Source of the DNA: Mycobacterium colombiense
GTDB taxonomy: Bacteria > Actinomycetota > Actinomycetes > Mycobacteriales > Mycobacteriaceae
DNA length: 64,000 nucleotides
Direction of reading: 5' to 3'
Assembly (NCBI RefSeq): GCF_003284935.1
Contig: NZ_QMEV01000004.1
Coordinates: 1 to 64,000 of the forward strand
The translations under genes were made by a program, and so were the position numbers. Positions within the stretch are counted from its first letter, which is position 1, and each line of letters begins with the position of its first letter. This document shows, in pieces, positions 9,420 to 18,665 of this stretch. Below the pieces are notes generated by a model. That model had not been told where the DNA came from and did not search any database. It was given only the letters and a program-made list of their open reading frames with translations.

Positions 9420-11116
9420 TTGACGTCCACCTCAGAACTCCTTTTGGACGCAGCGGGTGTCGCGTCGCCGTCCGACGCGGTGGGCGCGGCGCCGGCGCCT
9501 TGTAGCCCGGTCCGGGGGTACCTCCCGCTTGCGGGGGACAGCCGATCGGACAGTCGCTCGAACTCGTCGCCCCAGCCGGAGTTGTCGGTGCGCGCCAGGC
9601 CACCCAGTTCGACGTTCACCGTACCGGGCGACCCGCCGGCGTCGGGCGTCAGACGGACCCACACCCTGCGGCGGCGCACCAGCAGCGACACCACCAGACC
9701 GCCCATCATCGTGATCGCGAAGACGAGCACCCAGGTCTGGCCCGGGTCGTGCGAGACCTGCAGGTTGACGAACGGCACGGCGCCGTCGAAGCGGACCACC
9801 GTGCCCGCGGCCGGCCCCGCCTCGATCCGCACCGACTGTCCCGCACGCAGATTGACCCGCTTCTCCTTGGTCAGCCGGTGCTGCTCGATCAGGCGGGGGT
9901 CCAGGGTGAACAGCGACTGGGGCCGCCCGGTGTCCAGACCGGTGTCGCCCCGGTAGATGTCGACGGCCACCGCCGGGGCGTCCAGGGCCGGGAAGCGCGA
10001 CGACAACAGCGTGCCGTCGAGCTGCTCGGTCGGCGCCAGCAGGCCCTGGATGGCGATTTCGTGGTTGCGGCGTTCGGCGGCGCCTGCGTAGCTGCCGGCG
10101 GGCGGGTCGATGCGCATCACGCCCGACGAGAGCAGGGTCTGCGGGTTGTCGGGCCGCCACTGCACGGTCGACGTGCGGATCTGCCCGTCCGGGAAGGTGA
10201 CGCTGAAGGTGGGCGCGTAGCCGTGCCCCTGCAGGTACACCCGGTCGCCGCCGAGCCGCAGCGGGTGGTTGACCTCGAGCCGGTAACGCCGCCACTGGTT
10301 GGCGGTCAGGTCGTCGCCGGACTGGTAGGCGATGTGCGCGGCGAACGAGGTGGCCTGCCCCGAGGGCAGGTAGTGGGCCGTGAAGTCGTCGACCCGGATG
10401 CACAGCGGGTGCAGCGACGTGCCGTCGACGGTGTTGCCGGCCCGGAACGAGTCGAACGCGGCCGGTGAGGCCGAGCAGAAGCCGGGTCCGCCGTCGGCGA
10501 TGACGATGACGTTGCCCTCGTAGCCGAACAGCTTGCCGACGGCCACCGCGACCAGCAGCCCCAGCAGCGAGAAGTGGAAGACGATGTTGCCGAATTCGCG
10601 CAGGTAGCCCTTCTCGGCGGACACCTCCACGACGTCCGGGCCGCCCCCCTCGTCGCCGTCGCGGTGCCGGATGGCGGTGCGCCAGCCGCGCAGCCGTGCG
10701 ACCAGCGTGTTGGCCAGGCTGTTCAGTTCCTCGGCGCCGGCCTGGATCTGCTGACTGTGGTGCTTGGGCAGCCGGGCCAGGTTGCGCGGGGCGGCCACCG
10801 GGGTGGCCCGCAGGCTGCGGACGTGCTCGATCATCCGCGGGGTGAGGCAGCCGACCAGGGACACGAACAGCAGCACGTAGATGGCGGTGAACCAGAAGCT
10901 GGAGAAGACGTTGAACGCCTGCACCCGATCCAGCCACGGGCCGATCACCGGGTGCGCCTTCAGGTAGTCATCGACCTTGCCGGCGTTGAGGCTGCGCTGC
11001 GGCAGCAGCGCGCCCGGGATGGCGCCGAGGGCGAGCAGGAACAACAGCACCAGCGCGGTGCCCATCGAGGTCAGCGCGCGCCAGGTGTTGCGGGCCACGG
11101 CGAGAAGGCGCCTCAA
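9416..11116 (-). CDS. resB: Cytochrome c biogenesis protein ResB
   Basis: ResB is the partner of CcsA in System II cytochrome c maturation. The 566-residue protein has hydrophobic segments near residues 17-38, 75-97, 170-190 and 495-515, with a large extracytoplasmic domain between the last two. Its start, TTG 11116, gives the N-terminus LRRLLAVARNTWRALTSMG and overlaps the ccdA stop by four bases (TTGA); longer upstream frames only shadow ccdA. The C-terminal tail is longer than in the 529-residue M. tuberculosis protein and ends in a polar alanine/serine-rich stretch. Confidence 0.93.
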   Translation of the reverse strand: MRRLLAVARNTWRALTSMGTALVLLFLLALGAIPGALLPQRSLNAGKVDDYLKAHPVIGPWLDRVQAFNVFSSFWFTAIYVLLFVSLVGCLTPRMIEHVRSLRATPVAAPRNLARLPKHHSQQIQAGAEELNSLANTLVARLRGWRTAIRHRDGDEGGGPDVVEVSAEKGYLREFGNIVFHFSLLGLLVAVAVGKLFGYEGNVIVIADGGPGFCSASPAAFDSFRAGNTVDGTSLHPLCIRVDDFTAHYLPSGQATSFAAHIAYQSGDDLTANQWRRYRLEVNHPLRLGGDRVYLQGHGYAPTFSVTFPDGQIRTSTVQWRPDNPQTLLSSGVMRIDPPAGSYAGAAERRNHEIAIQGLLAPTEQLDGTLLSSRFPALDAPAVAVDIYRGDTGLDTGRPQSLFTLDPRLIEQHRLTKEKRVNLRAGQSVRIEAGPAAGTVVRFDGAVPFVNLQVSHDPGQTWVLVFAITMMGGLVVSLLVRRRRVWVRLTPDAGGSPGTVNVELGGLARTDNSGWGDEFERLSDRLSPASGRYPRTGLQGAGAAPTASDGDATPAASKRSSEVDVK

Positions 11117-11892
11117 ATCGGCAACCTCACGTCGGACACGAACGCGTCCCGCAGCCACGAGACGAAGTCGTTCCACACCCCGGTGACCAGCAGCGCGCCG
11201 ACCGTGATCAGCAGGACGCCGCCGAAGATCTGGATGGCCCTGGTGTGCCGGCGCAGCCAGCCCAGTCCGCCGACCGCGCCCGCCGAGCCGAACGCCAGCA
11301 GCACGAACGGGATGCCCAGCCCCAGGCAGTACGCGATCACCAACACGATGCCGCGCGCCACGCTGGCGCCGTCGGTGGCCGAGGCGACGGTGATCACGCC
11401 GGCCAGCGTCGGACCCAGGCACGGCGTCCAGCCCAACGCGAACACCGCGCCCAGCACCGGCGCGCCGACGACCGTAGTCAGCTGCCGCGGACTGAACCGG
11501 GCCTGGCGTTGCAGGGCCGGGATGAGGCCCACGAACACCAGGCCCATGACGATGGTCAGCACGCCCCCGGCCCGCTGCAGCAGCAGTTGGTTGGTGATCA
11601 GTGTGGTCGTCATGCCGAGGACGGCGACGGTGCCCAGCACGAACACCGTGGTGAACCCGGCGACGAACAACGCCGCGGACCCCGCGACCCGCCACCGGGC
11701 GCCCGGTGGGGCCTTGGTTGCACCGGCCGGCGGCTGTTCGTCCACCCCGACGACCGCGGCCAGGTAGGACAGGTAGCCGGGCACCAGCGGCACCACGCAC
11801 GGCGAGGCGAAGGACACCAGCCCCGCCAGCAGGCACACACCGAGGGCCACCAGAAGCGGTCCGGCGGCGGCGATCTGGGTGAATCCGGTCAT
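11113..11892 (-). CDS. ccdA: Cytochrome c biogenesis protein CcdA (thiol transporter)
   Basis: CcdA passes reducing electrons from cytoplasmic thioredoxin to extracytoplasmic thioredoxin-like proteins such as the neighbouring ResA-like lipoprotein. The 259-residue protein has six transmembrane helices and the two redox cysteines, in FASPCVVPLVPGYLSYL (helix 1) and LGWTPCLGPTLAGV (helix 4). Its start overlaps the resA stop and its stop overlaps the resB start, each by four bases, so the trio should be made together. Confidence 0.95.
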   Translation of the reverse strand: MTGFTQIAAAGPLLVALGVCLLAGLVSFASPCVVPLVPGYLSYLAAVVGVDEQPPAGATKAPPGARWRVAGSAALFVAGFTTVFVLGTVAVLGMTTTLITNQLLLQRAGGVLTIVMGLVFVGLIPALQRQARFSPRQLTTVVGAPVLGAVFALGWTPCLGPTLAGVITVASATDGASVARGIVLVIAYCLGLGIPFVLLAFGSAGAVGGLGWLRRHTRAIQIFGGVLLITVGALLVTGVWNDFVSWLRDAFVSDVRLPI

Positions 11893-12530
11893 TGTTCTTG
11901 GGCCATCCGCTGCACCACCGGCCGCAGGTCGGTCGCCAGCAGTTCGCGCAGGAAGACCGCCGCGACGCGGTGCTGACGGTCCAGGACCAGCGTGGACGGG
12001 ATCACCGTCGTCGGGTATTTGCCGCCGAACGCGATCAGGGTGCGCATCGCCGGGTCGTAGATGGACGGGAACGTCACCTGGCGGTCGTTGACGAAATCCA
12101 GCGCCGCCTGCCGGTTGTTGTCCCGGACGTCGATGCCGAGGAAGGACACCCCGGCGCCGCGGGTGGCGTCATACACCTGCTGCAGCTGGGTGACCTCGGC
12201 GCGGCACGGGCCGCACCACTGGCCCCAGATGTTGATGACCACGACCCGGCCCGCGAAGATCGGGTCGTCCAGCGAGAGCGTGTGCGCGGGGTCGGCCAGG
12301 TCGGGGCCGGACAGCGGCCCGGGGCGGCCCCGGCGCGACGGCGGGTCGTAGTAGATGTCGGTCTTGCCGCCGGGCGAGACGAATTCGAAGGTGCCGCCCT
12401 GGGCGACGGCGTCGTGCCCGGCGGAGCAGCCGCCGAGCAGGGCCGGCAGCAGCGCCGCCAGCACCACCCCGGCCATCGCCTGTGGTCGCAGGGCCAAGGC
12501 GCCACTCCTCCTCATCGCTTCGCTCTGCAT
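11889..12530 (-). CDS. ResA/TlpA-type thioredoxin-like lipoprotein (Rv0526-like)
   Basis: A membrane-anchored thioredoxin that should reduce the CxxCH cysteines of apocytochrome c before haem attachment. The redox motif is WGQWCGPCRAEV near residue 105. An N-terminal hydrophobic stretch ends in the lipobox LLGGC near residue 34, so the mature protein is probably a lipoprotein. The start is uncertain: ATG 12530 and another ATG 15 bases later lie inside a MIRU repeat that also supplies a GAGGAGGAG ribosome site, and a TTG just after that site could be the real start. It is coupled to ccdA. Confidence 0.9.
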   Translation of the reverse strand: MQSEAMRRSGALALRPQAMAGVVLAALLPALLGGCSAGHDAVAQGGTFEFVSPGGKTDIYYDPPSRRGRPGPLSGPDLADPAHTLSLDDPIFAGRVVVINIWGQWCGPCRAEVTQLQQVYDATRGAGVSFLGIDVRDNNRQAALDFVNDRQVTFPSIYDPAMRTLIAFGGKYPTTVIPSTLVLDRQHRVAAVFLRELLATDLRPVVQRMAQEQ

Positions 12531-12549
12531 CGTCGTCGGCGCGCGATCA
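12499..12549 (-). repeat. MIRU element at the phosphomutase-resA junction
   Basis: Read on the minus strand, this element contains GACGATGCAGAGCGAAGCG followed by ATGAGGAGGAGTGGCGC, the core of the mycobacterial interspersed repetitive unit. It begins at the stop codon of the upstream phosphomutase gene and runs into the start of the resA-like gene, the classical placement of MIRUs between coupled genes. A second copy is at 54422-54473, differing by one base over the central 20. Confidence 0.8.
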
Positions 12550-13155
12550 AGGCGCCGCCGGTTCGCAGTACTCGACGTCGAGAAGCCGGTCGCCGTCGTA
12601 GACCAGGGTGGTCACCGACGCGAGCCCGCACTGCCGCCGCCGCGGGTCGTGCCACAGCCGGCGGCCGGTCACGTGCAGCCGCAGCGTCCACACCGGGAGT
12701 TGGTGGCTGACGCACACCACCTCGTGGCCGGCGGCACGGGCGCGGGCCTTGTCCACCGCCGTCTGCATCCGGGCCGCGATCTCGGCGTACGGCTCGCCCC
12801 AGGACGGCCGGAAGGGGTTGCGCAGTTGCCACCACACCCGCGGGTCGCGCCAGGCGCCGTCGCCCGGGCTGACGCGGCGGCCCTGGAAGAAGTTGGCCGA
12901 TTCGATGAGGTCCGGGTCGGTGTCCACGGCCAGCCCGTGCGCGGCGGCGATGGGCGCGGCGGTCTCCTGGGCCCGCTGCAGCGGCGAAGCGATCACGGCG
13001 ACGATGTCGCGGTGAGCCAGCGCGTCGGCCACCGCGGCCGCCTGCGCCCGGCCGTTCTCCGAGAGGTGGAACCCGGGCAGCCGGCCATAGAGGATGCCGG
13101 TCGGGTTGTACACCTCGCCGTGCCGCACGACGTGCACCCGGGTGCGCTCGGCCAT
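12547..13155 (-). CDS. Histidine phosphatase (phosphoglycerate mutase-like, Rv0525-like)
   Basis: A 202-residue member of the histidine phosphatase superfamily. The catalytic histidine is in HVVRHGEVYNP near residue 10, the second histidine in VCVSHQLPV near 150, with conserved arginine in SPLQRAQETAAP. It is likely a phosphatase of unknown substrate rather than a glycolytic mutase, because gpm1 is present elsewhere in the window. ATG 13155 overlaps the hemL TGA by one base (TGATG), which fixes the start and couples it to hemL. Its stop lies at the edge of a MIRU. Confidence 0.92.
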   Translation of the reverse strand: MAERTRVHVVRHGEVYNPTGILYGRLPGFHLSENGRAQAAAVADALAHRDIVAVIASPLQRAQETAAPIAAAHGLAVDTDPDLIESANFFQGRRVSPGDGAWRDPRVWWQLRNPFRPSWGEPYAEIAARMQTAVDKARARAAGHEVVCVSHQLPVWTLRLHVTGRRLWHDPRRRQCGLASVTTLVYDGDRLLDVEYCEPAAP

Positions 13156-14504
13156 CAGGACTTGCCCTCCTGTGCTTGCGCGGCGGCCCTGGCCGCGGCG
13201 GGCAGCGCGTCGGCGATGCGGTCGAACGCGGCGTCGTCCAGCGCGGTCGAGACGAACCACGCCTCGAACGCGCTGCACGGTGGGTACACGCCCGCGTCCA
13301 GCAGGGCGTGGAAGAACGGCGGGTAGCGCCAGGTCTGGGTGGTCCGCGCGGACGCGAAGTCCGTCACCGGCGCCTCGGAGAAGAACACGCTCAGCATGTT
13401 GCCGGCACGCGGAATCTGATGCGGCACACCGGCATTCGTCAGCGCATCGGAGAACAGCCCGGCCAGGCGATCGGCGTTGGCGTCCAGGGCCGCATACGCG
13501 GCGGCGTCGGCGCTGCGCAGGGTCGCCAGCCCGGCGGCCATCGCGACCGGGTTCCCCGACAGCGTGCCGGCCTGATAGACCGGGCCCAGCGGCGCGAGCC
13601 GCTCCATCACCTCGGCGCGCCCACCGAACGCGGCGGCCGGCAGCCCGCCGCTCATCACCTTGCCGAAGGTGAACAGGTCGGCGTCGACGGGATCGATTCC
13701 ATACCAACCACTTCGGCTGACCCGGAAGCCGGTCATCACCTCGTCGATGATCAGCAGCGCGTCGTGCTCGGCGGTGATCGCACGCAGCGCCGCGTTGTAA
13801 CCGGGCGCGGGTGGGACCACGCCCATGTTGCCGGGGCTGGCCTCGGTGATCACCGCCGCGATCTGATCACCGAACCGGGTGAACGTCTGTCGTACGGCGT
13901 CGATGTCGTTGTAGGGCAACACGATTGTGTCGGCCGCCGTCGCACCGGTGACTCCGGGCGAGGACGGCAACCCCAGCGTCGCCACCCCGGAGCCGGCGTC
14001 GGCGAGCAACGCGTCGACGTGGCCGTGGTAGCAGCCGGAGAACTTGACGACCTTGGCCCGGCCGGTGAAGCCGCGGGCCAGTCGCACCGCGCTCATGGTG
14101 GCCTCGGTGCCGGAGTTCACCAGCCGGATTCGTTCGACCGGCGCCACCCGCCCGATCATCTCGGCGGCCAGCTCGCTCTCGGCCGGCGTGGGCGCCCCGA
14201 ACGACAGACCCGACGCGGCCGCCTTGGCCACCGCCTCGACGACGGCCGGGTGCGCATGCCCCAGGATCATCGGCCCCCACGAGCAGACCAGGTCCACGTA
14301 GCGGTTGCCGTCGGCGTCGGTCAGCAGGCACCCACGGGCGTCGGTGATGAACGGCGGCGTCCCGCCCACCGCGGTGAACGCGCGGACCGGGGAGTTCACC
14401 CCACCGGGAATGACGGCGCAGGCATCCTCGAACAACCGGGCCGAGGCCGCCGTAGCCCGGCGGGCCCCGGCGGCGTGCACGGTCGCCTGATCACTGCTTC
14501 CCAT
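13155..14504 (-). CDS. hemL: Glutamate-1-semialdehyde 2,1-aminomutase
   Basis: HemL converts glutamate-1-semialdehyde into 5-aminolevulinate, the second step of the C5 haem pathway whose first enzyme, HemA, is also in this window. The 449-residue PLP enzyme shows the lysine that binds the cofactor in [18 protein letters not shown] near residue 255 and the preceding aspartate in [21 protein letters not shown] and [17 protein letters not shown] are family signatures. ATG 14504 was chosen because it aligns with the known N-terminus; a longer frame runs into non-coding DNA. The protein is about a dozen residues shorter than that of M. tuberculosis. It heads the series of coupled cytochrome c maturation genes. 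Confidence 0.96.
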   Translation of the reverse strand: MGSSDQATVHAAGARRATAASARLFEDACAVIPGGVNSPVRAFTAVGGTPPFITDARGCLLTDADGNRYVDLVCSWGPMILGHAHPAVVEAVAKAAASGLSFGAPTPAESELAAEMIGRVAPVERIRLVNSGTEATMSAVRLARGFTGRAKVVKFSGCYHGHVDALLADAGSGVATLGLPSSPGVTGATAADTIVLPYNDIDAVRQTFTRFGDQIAAVITEASPGNMGVVPPAPGYNAALRAITAEHDALLIIDEVMTGFRVSRSGWYGIDPVDADLFTFGKVMSGGLPAAAFGGRAEVMERLAPLGPVYQAGTLSGNPVAMAAGLATLRSADAAAYAALDANADRLAGLFSDALTNAGVPHQIPRAGNMLSVFFSEAPVTDFASARTTQTWRYPPFFHALLDAGVYPPCSAFEAWFVSTALDDAAFDRIADALPAAARAAAQAQEGKS

Positions 14505-14701
14505 GACGACCAGTGTCCCAGCCCGCGCGCGACATTCCACTACAGGGTGTAGCAGACCGTGCTGAACGAAGCCGAGGCGGTCCCGGTGGCCGGTTACTCG
14601 GCGTCCTGCCCGCCGGCTTCCCGCGCCGCGATGAACTGGCGGCGCGCGGCCGCGCCGACAAGTGGGTTGTCCTGGCCCTGCGCCGCGAGTTGGATAGCCG
14701 T

Positions 14702-15097
14702 ATGCAATTCCCACAAGGGCTTGCCCGGTTCAACCGGCACGTCACGAACCCGATTCAGCGGATGTGGGCCGGGTGGCTCCCGCCGTTCGGGATCGTCGAG
14801 CACGTCGGGCGGCGCTCGGGCAAGCCGTACCGCACACCGGTCACGGTGTTCAACATCACTGTCGAGGGCAAACCCGGGGTGGCCATCCTGCTGACCTATG
14901 GCCCCGACCGGGATTGGCTGAAGAACCTGAAAGCCGCGGGCGGCGGCCGACTGCGCACCAAGGCCAAGGAATTCGGCATCGCCGATCCGCGCGTGGTCAC
15001 CAAGGACGAGGCCGCGGCGCACGTAACACGCAGGATGCGACCGGTTTTCGCGAGGCTGCCGTTCGAGCAGGCGGTGTTGCTCACCCGGACTTCCTGA
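14702..15097 (+). CDS. Deazaflavin (F420)-dependent nitroreductase-family protein (Rv0523c-like)
   Basis: A 131-residue single-domain split-barrel protein of the Ddn family, which in mycobacteria binds F420 and reduces quinones or nitroimidazoles. The family core is visible in [17 protein letters not shown] and [22 protein letters not shown] 14702 aligns with the family N-terminus; longer frames lack support. It diverges from hemL. The next gene follows 10 bases after its stop, so it may be co-transcribed with the tartrate-dehydratase-like gene. Its physiological substrate is not known. Confidence 0.87.
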   Translation: MQFPQGLARFNRHVTNPIQRMWAGWLPPFGIVEHVGRRSGKPYRTPVTVFNITVEGKPGVAILLTYGPDRDWLKNLKAAGGGRLRTKAKEFGIADPRVVTKDEAAAHVTRRMRPVFARLPFEQAVLLTRTS

Positions 15098-15107
15098 CTA
15101 CCGGGTG

Positions 15108-16280
15108 ATGCGGATCACGTCGATCGTCGAACGATCGGTCGGCCTGGACGGCGGTCGGCGCGGCGGGCCCGCCAACGCGGTGGTCGACTTCTCCCACCAC
15201 ACCGTCTCACTGGTCGCGGTGATCACCGACGTGATCCGGCGCGGACGGCCGGTGGTGGGCGTGGCGTTCGATTCGATCGGGCGGTTTGCCCAGGGCGGGA
15301 TCCTGCGCGACCGGATGATCCCGCGGGTGCTGGCGGCCCGCCCCGACGAGCTGCTGCACGGCTCCGGATGTGTGGATCCCGCCGCGGTTTTGGCGTGCGC
15401 CGTGGCCGACGAGAAGCCCGGCGGCCACGGGGACCGGGCCGCGGCCGCCGCCGCCCTGGAACTGGCCTGCTGGGATCTGAACGCGAAACTGCGCGACGAG
15501 CCGGTCTGCGTGACCATCGCCCGCCACGCCGGACGGACGCCGGCGCCGTCGGTGCCGGTGTACGCCGCCGGCGGCTACTACTACGCCCAGGGCGGTGTCG
15601 AACAGCTGCGCCGGGAAATGCGCGGGTATCTCGACGCGGGCTATGACGCGGTCAAGATGAAGATCGGCGGCGCCCCGCTGGGCGAGGATCTCGAGCGGAT
15701 CGAGGCCGTCATCGATGTCGTGGGCGACGCGGGCCGGGTCGCGGTGGACGCGAACGGCCGCTTCGACCGGGACGAGGCCACCCGGTGGGCGGCCGCGCTG
15801 GCTCCCTACGGGCTGCGCTGGTACGAAGAGCCGGGCGATCCGCTGGATTACGCGCTGAACCGGGCGGTGACGGAGTGCTACGACGGCGCGGTGGCCACCG
15901 GTGAAAACCTGTTCTCGGTGCCGGAGGTGACCAATCTGGTGCGCTATGGCGGGATGCGGCCCAATCATGATGTCTTCCAGATGGATCCGGGCCTGAGCTA
16001 CGGGTTGACCGAATACCTCCGGATGCTCGACGTCGCGGCGGCCCACGGGTTCGATCGCGCCTTCGCGTTCCCGCACGGCGGTCACCTGATCAACCTGCAC
16101 GTCGCGGCGGGGTTGGGCCTCGGCGGCTGTGAGGCCTATCCCGGCGTGTTCGCGCCGTTCGGCGGTTACCCCGAGGCCTGCGCGCCGACGGCCGGCCGGA
16201 TCTCTCCGACCGACGCAGCCGGGTTCGGGCTCGAACAGAAGACCGGCCTGGCCGACCTGATCGCCGAGCTGACCACCTGA
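15108..16280 (+). CDS. Enolase-superfamily acid-sugar dehydratase, D-tartrate dehydratase-like
   Basis: A 390-residue mandelate racemase/enolase-superfamily protein. The catalytic lysine pair is in AVKMKIGGAP (near residue 180); metal ligands are in VAVDANGRF, LRWYEEPGDPLD and ATGENLFS; the general acid/base histidine is in FPHGGHLINLH near 323. The combination of the N-terminal VVDFSHHTVSLVAVITDV, NEKPGG-like segment and YAAGGYYY is close to characterised D-tartrate dehydratases, so dehydration of tartrate or a related hydroxy acid to oxaloacetate is the best guess. GTG 15105 and ATG 15108 are both possible starts. It is absent from this place in M. tuberculosis and pairs with the next gene, suggesting an acquired catabolic unit. 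Confidence 0.85.
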   Translation: MRITSIVERSVGLDGGRRGGPANAVVDFSHHTVSLVAVITDVIRRGRPVVGVAFDSIGRFAQGGILRDRMIPRVLAARPDELLHGSGCVDPAAVLACAVADEKPGGHGDRAAAAAALELACWDLNAKLRDEPVCVTIARHAGRTPAPSVPVYAAGGYYYAQGGVEQLRREMRGYLDAGYDAVKMKIGGAPLGEDLERIEAVIDVVGDAGRVAVDANGRFDRDEATRWAAALAPYGLRWYEEPGDPLDYALNRAVTECYDGAVATGENLFSVPEVTNLVRYGGMRPNHDVFQMDPGLSYGLTEYLRMLDVAAAHGFDRAFAFPHGGHLINLHVAAGLGLGGCEAYPGVFAPFGGYPEACAPTAGRISPTDAAGFGLEQKTGLADLIAELTT

Positions 16281-16293
16281 CGGGAGAGTGCGG

Positions 16294-17214
16294 ATGAAGA
16301 TTGCGGTAATCGGCTGCGGCGCAATGGGTTCCATCTACGCGGCCAGGCTGGCCGCGGCGGGCAACGACGTGCTGGCCATCGACCGCTACCAGCCGAGCAT
16401 CGATCAGATCGCCCGGCACGGGCTGCGGGTCACCGGCCCCGGTTACGACCAGGTGGTGCCGCTGCGGGCGAGCACCACCGCCCCTGCCGAGGCGATGGAT
16501 CTGATCGTGCTCGCCGTGAAGGCGGCCGACGTGACAACCGGTGCGCAGCAAGCGCTTCCGATGCTGGAGGCAGCCACGCCGGTGCTGACCATCCAGAACG
16601 GCCTGGGCTCGGCGGAGACCGTGGCCGGCGTCGTCGGCCACCAGCGGGTCGTTGTCGGCATCGCCAGCGGTTTCGGCGCGGCCACCGTGGCGCCCGGGCA
16701 CGTGCGCCACAACGCCATGAAGGCCATGCGGTTCGGGGCGTACTCGTCGCTGCCGCTCGCGGCGGTCGAAACGATCGCGAGGGCGTGGACCGAAGCCGGA
16801 TTCGACGCGGCCGCGGTCACCGACATCGCCGCCATGCAGTGGGAGAAGCTGATCTGCAACGCCGCCTACAGCGCGCCGTGCGCGCTCACCGGCATGACTG
16901 TCGGGCAGGTGATGGACGACCCCGAGATGGCGCCGGTCAGCCAGGCCGCCGCCACGGAGGCGTGGACCGTCGCGCGGGCGTCGGGCATCGCCATCGCCGT
17001 CGCCGACCCCGTCGCACACGTCCGCGCGTTCGGCGCGCAGATGCCCGACGCGAAACCGTCGGCGCTGCTGGACCACGAGGCGCGCCGGGTGAGCGAGATC
17101 GACGTCATCAACGGCGCGGTGCCCCATCAGGGCGCCCGGGTCGGGGTTGCGGCGCCGGTGAACGCGACGCTGACCGCGCTGATCAAGTCGATCGAACGGC
17201 AGTGGCGCAGCTGA
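16294..17214 (+). CDS. Ketopantoate reductase-family NADPH oxidoreductase
   Basis: A 306-residue PanE/ApbA-family protein. The N-terminal IAVIGCGAMGSIYAARLA binds NADP, VLTIQNGLGS carries the conserved Asn-Gly, and the catalytic lysine is expected in MQWEKLICNAAY near residue 185. The family includes true 2-dehydropantoate reductases for coenzyme A synthesis but also reductases of other 2-keto acids. Placement 13 bases after the tartrate-dehydratase-like gene points to a role in the same hydroxy-acid pathway, for example reduction of a keto acid. ATG 16294 has GGGAG at a good distance and is preferred over GTG 16288. Confidence 0.85.
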   Translation: MKIAVIGCGAMGSIYAARLAAAGNDVLAIDRYQPSIDQIARHGLRVTGPGYDQVVPLRASTTAPAEAMDLIVLAVKAADVTTGAQQALPMLEAATPVLTIQNGLGSAETVAGVVGHQRVVVGIASGFGAATVAPGHVRHNAMKAMRFGAYSSLPLAAVETIARAWTEAGFDAAAVTDIAAMQWEKLICNAAYSAPCALTGMTVGQVMDDPEMAPVSQAAATEAWTVARASGIAIAVADPVAHVRAFGAQMPDAKPSALLDHEARRVSEIDVINGAVPHQGARVGVAAPVNATLTALIKSIERQWRS

Positions 17215-17264
17215 GCTTTGCCGCGGCCCGGACCGCTAAGGGCCACACCGGCGCGGGGAGGACC

Positions 17265-18623
17265 CTAATCCCCCGAAGCGACCCGGATGCGGCCGCGGGA
17301 GCGGGCAAGGAAGTACAGGCCGATCACCACCGCCCAGGACAGCAGGCTGAGCCATAGCTGGCTGCGCGCGGTGTGGTCGAACGCCATTTGCACCAGCACG
17401 GCGGTGATTCCGGCCAGCGTGAGCATCGACAGCACCGGGTAGCACCACATTTTCACCGTCAGTTTTTCGGCGGGTGTGCGGCGGCGCAGGATGATCTGCG
17501 AGCAGGCGATCAGCCAGTAGACGAACAAGACGATGGCGCCCGACGAGTTGAGCAGGAACAAGAACACCGTGTTGGGCGCGACCCGCGCCATGATGACGCA
17601 TCCGAATCCGACGGCCGACGAACACAGGATCGCGACGTGGGGAACGCCGCGCCCGCTCAATCTGACCAACCGCATCGGCGCCTCGCCCCGCTCGGCGAGC
17701 ACGAACAGCATCCGCGACGCGGTGTAGAGACCGGAGTTCAGGCAGGACAGGACCGCGGTCAACACCACCGCGTTCATCACCTGATCCGCACCGGCGAGCC
17801 CCATGTGTTTGAGCGCCGCCACGTACGGCGAGGCACCGAGTTCCACGGAGTCCCACGGCAACAGCGCCACGAGCAGGAAGACCGAACCGACGAAGAAGAT
17901 CCCGATGCGCGCCACCACCGATCGGGTCGCCCTCTGGACCGCGAGCTGCGGGTCGCGGCTTTCCGCGGCCGCGACGGTGACGATCTCGGCGCCCACCATC
18001 GAGAAGATCACCACCACGATGGCGGCGAACACCGCGCCGACGCCATGCGGAAAGAACCCGCCGTGCGACTCCAGATTGGCCAGACCGCCGCGATGTCCCG
18101 GCACCAGTCCCAGCACGTACACCGTTCCCACGACCAGAAAGATCACGATGGTCGCGACTTTGATTCCGGCGAACCAGAATTCGAATTCGCCGAAGGACGA
18201 CACGGAGAACAGGTTGGTGGCCGTCATCAACACCATCAGGCACAACGACAGCAGCCATAGCGGTGCGTGGAACCAGTAGTTGAGCACCTTGCCGCCGGCA
18301 ACCGCCTCGAAGCCCACCACGATCACCCAGAAGTACCAATACAGCCACGCGACCGAGAATCCCGCCCAGCCGCCCAGGGCCTTGGCCGCATAGTCGGCGA
18401 AGGATCCGGTCGAGGGGTTCGCGGCAGCCATCTCGCCCAGCATCCGCATCACCAGCACGATGAGCAGACCGCACAGCGCGTAGGTGAGGAACGCGGCCGG
18501 CCCGGTGTCCTTGATCACCACTCCGGATCCGACGAACAAGCCGGCGCCGATCACGCCGCCGAGGGCGATCATGCCGAGTTGCCGCTGCGACAGTCCTTGG
18601 CGCAGTTGCGTATTGCTAGCCAT
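17265..18623 (-). CDS. gabP: Amino acid permease, GabP-like APC family
   Basis: A 452-residue APC-superfamily transporter with about twelve transmembrane helices. The first helix shows the substrate-binding GGVIGAGLFVGSG after the cytoplasmic LSQRQLGMIALG, and helix 3 region carries NPSTGSFADYAAKALGGWAGF. M. tuberculosis Rv0522 (gabP), next to the Rv0523c gene, is its positional counterpart; substrates might be GABA, arginine or related amino acids. Here it is separated from the Rv0523c-like gene by two extra genes. It converges with the ketopantoate-reductase-like gene; no clear terminator hairpin is seen between them. Confidence 0.88.
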   Translation of the reverse strand: MASNTQLRQGLSQRQLGMIALGGVIGAGLFVGSGVVIKDTGPAAFLTYALCGLLIVLVMRMLGEMAAANPSTGSFADYAAKALGGWAGFSVAWLYWYFWVIVVGFEAVAGGKVLNYWFHAPLWLLSLCLMVLMTATNLFSVSSFGEFEFWFAGIKVATIVIFLVVGTVYVLGLVPGHRGGLANLESHGGFFPHGVGAVFAAIVVVIFSMVGAEIVTVAAAESRDPQLAVQRATRSVVARIGIFFVGSVFLLVALLPWDSVELGASPYVAALKHMGLAGADQVMNAVVLTAVLSCLNSGLYTASRMLFVLAERGEAPMRLVRLSGRGVPHVAILCSSAVGFGCVIMARVAPNTVFLFLLNSSGAIVLFVYWLIACSQIILRRRTPAEKLTVKMWCYPVLSMLTLAGITAVLVQMAFDHTARSQLWLSLLSWAVVIGLYFLARSRGRIRVASGD

Positions 18624-18665
18624 GCCCGGACGCTAGCGGGCTTTGGTGCCCGCAGCAACAACGAC

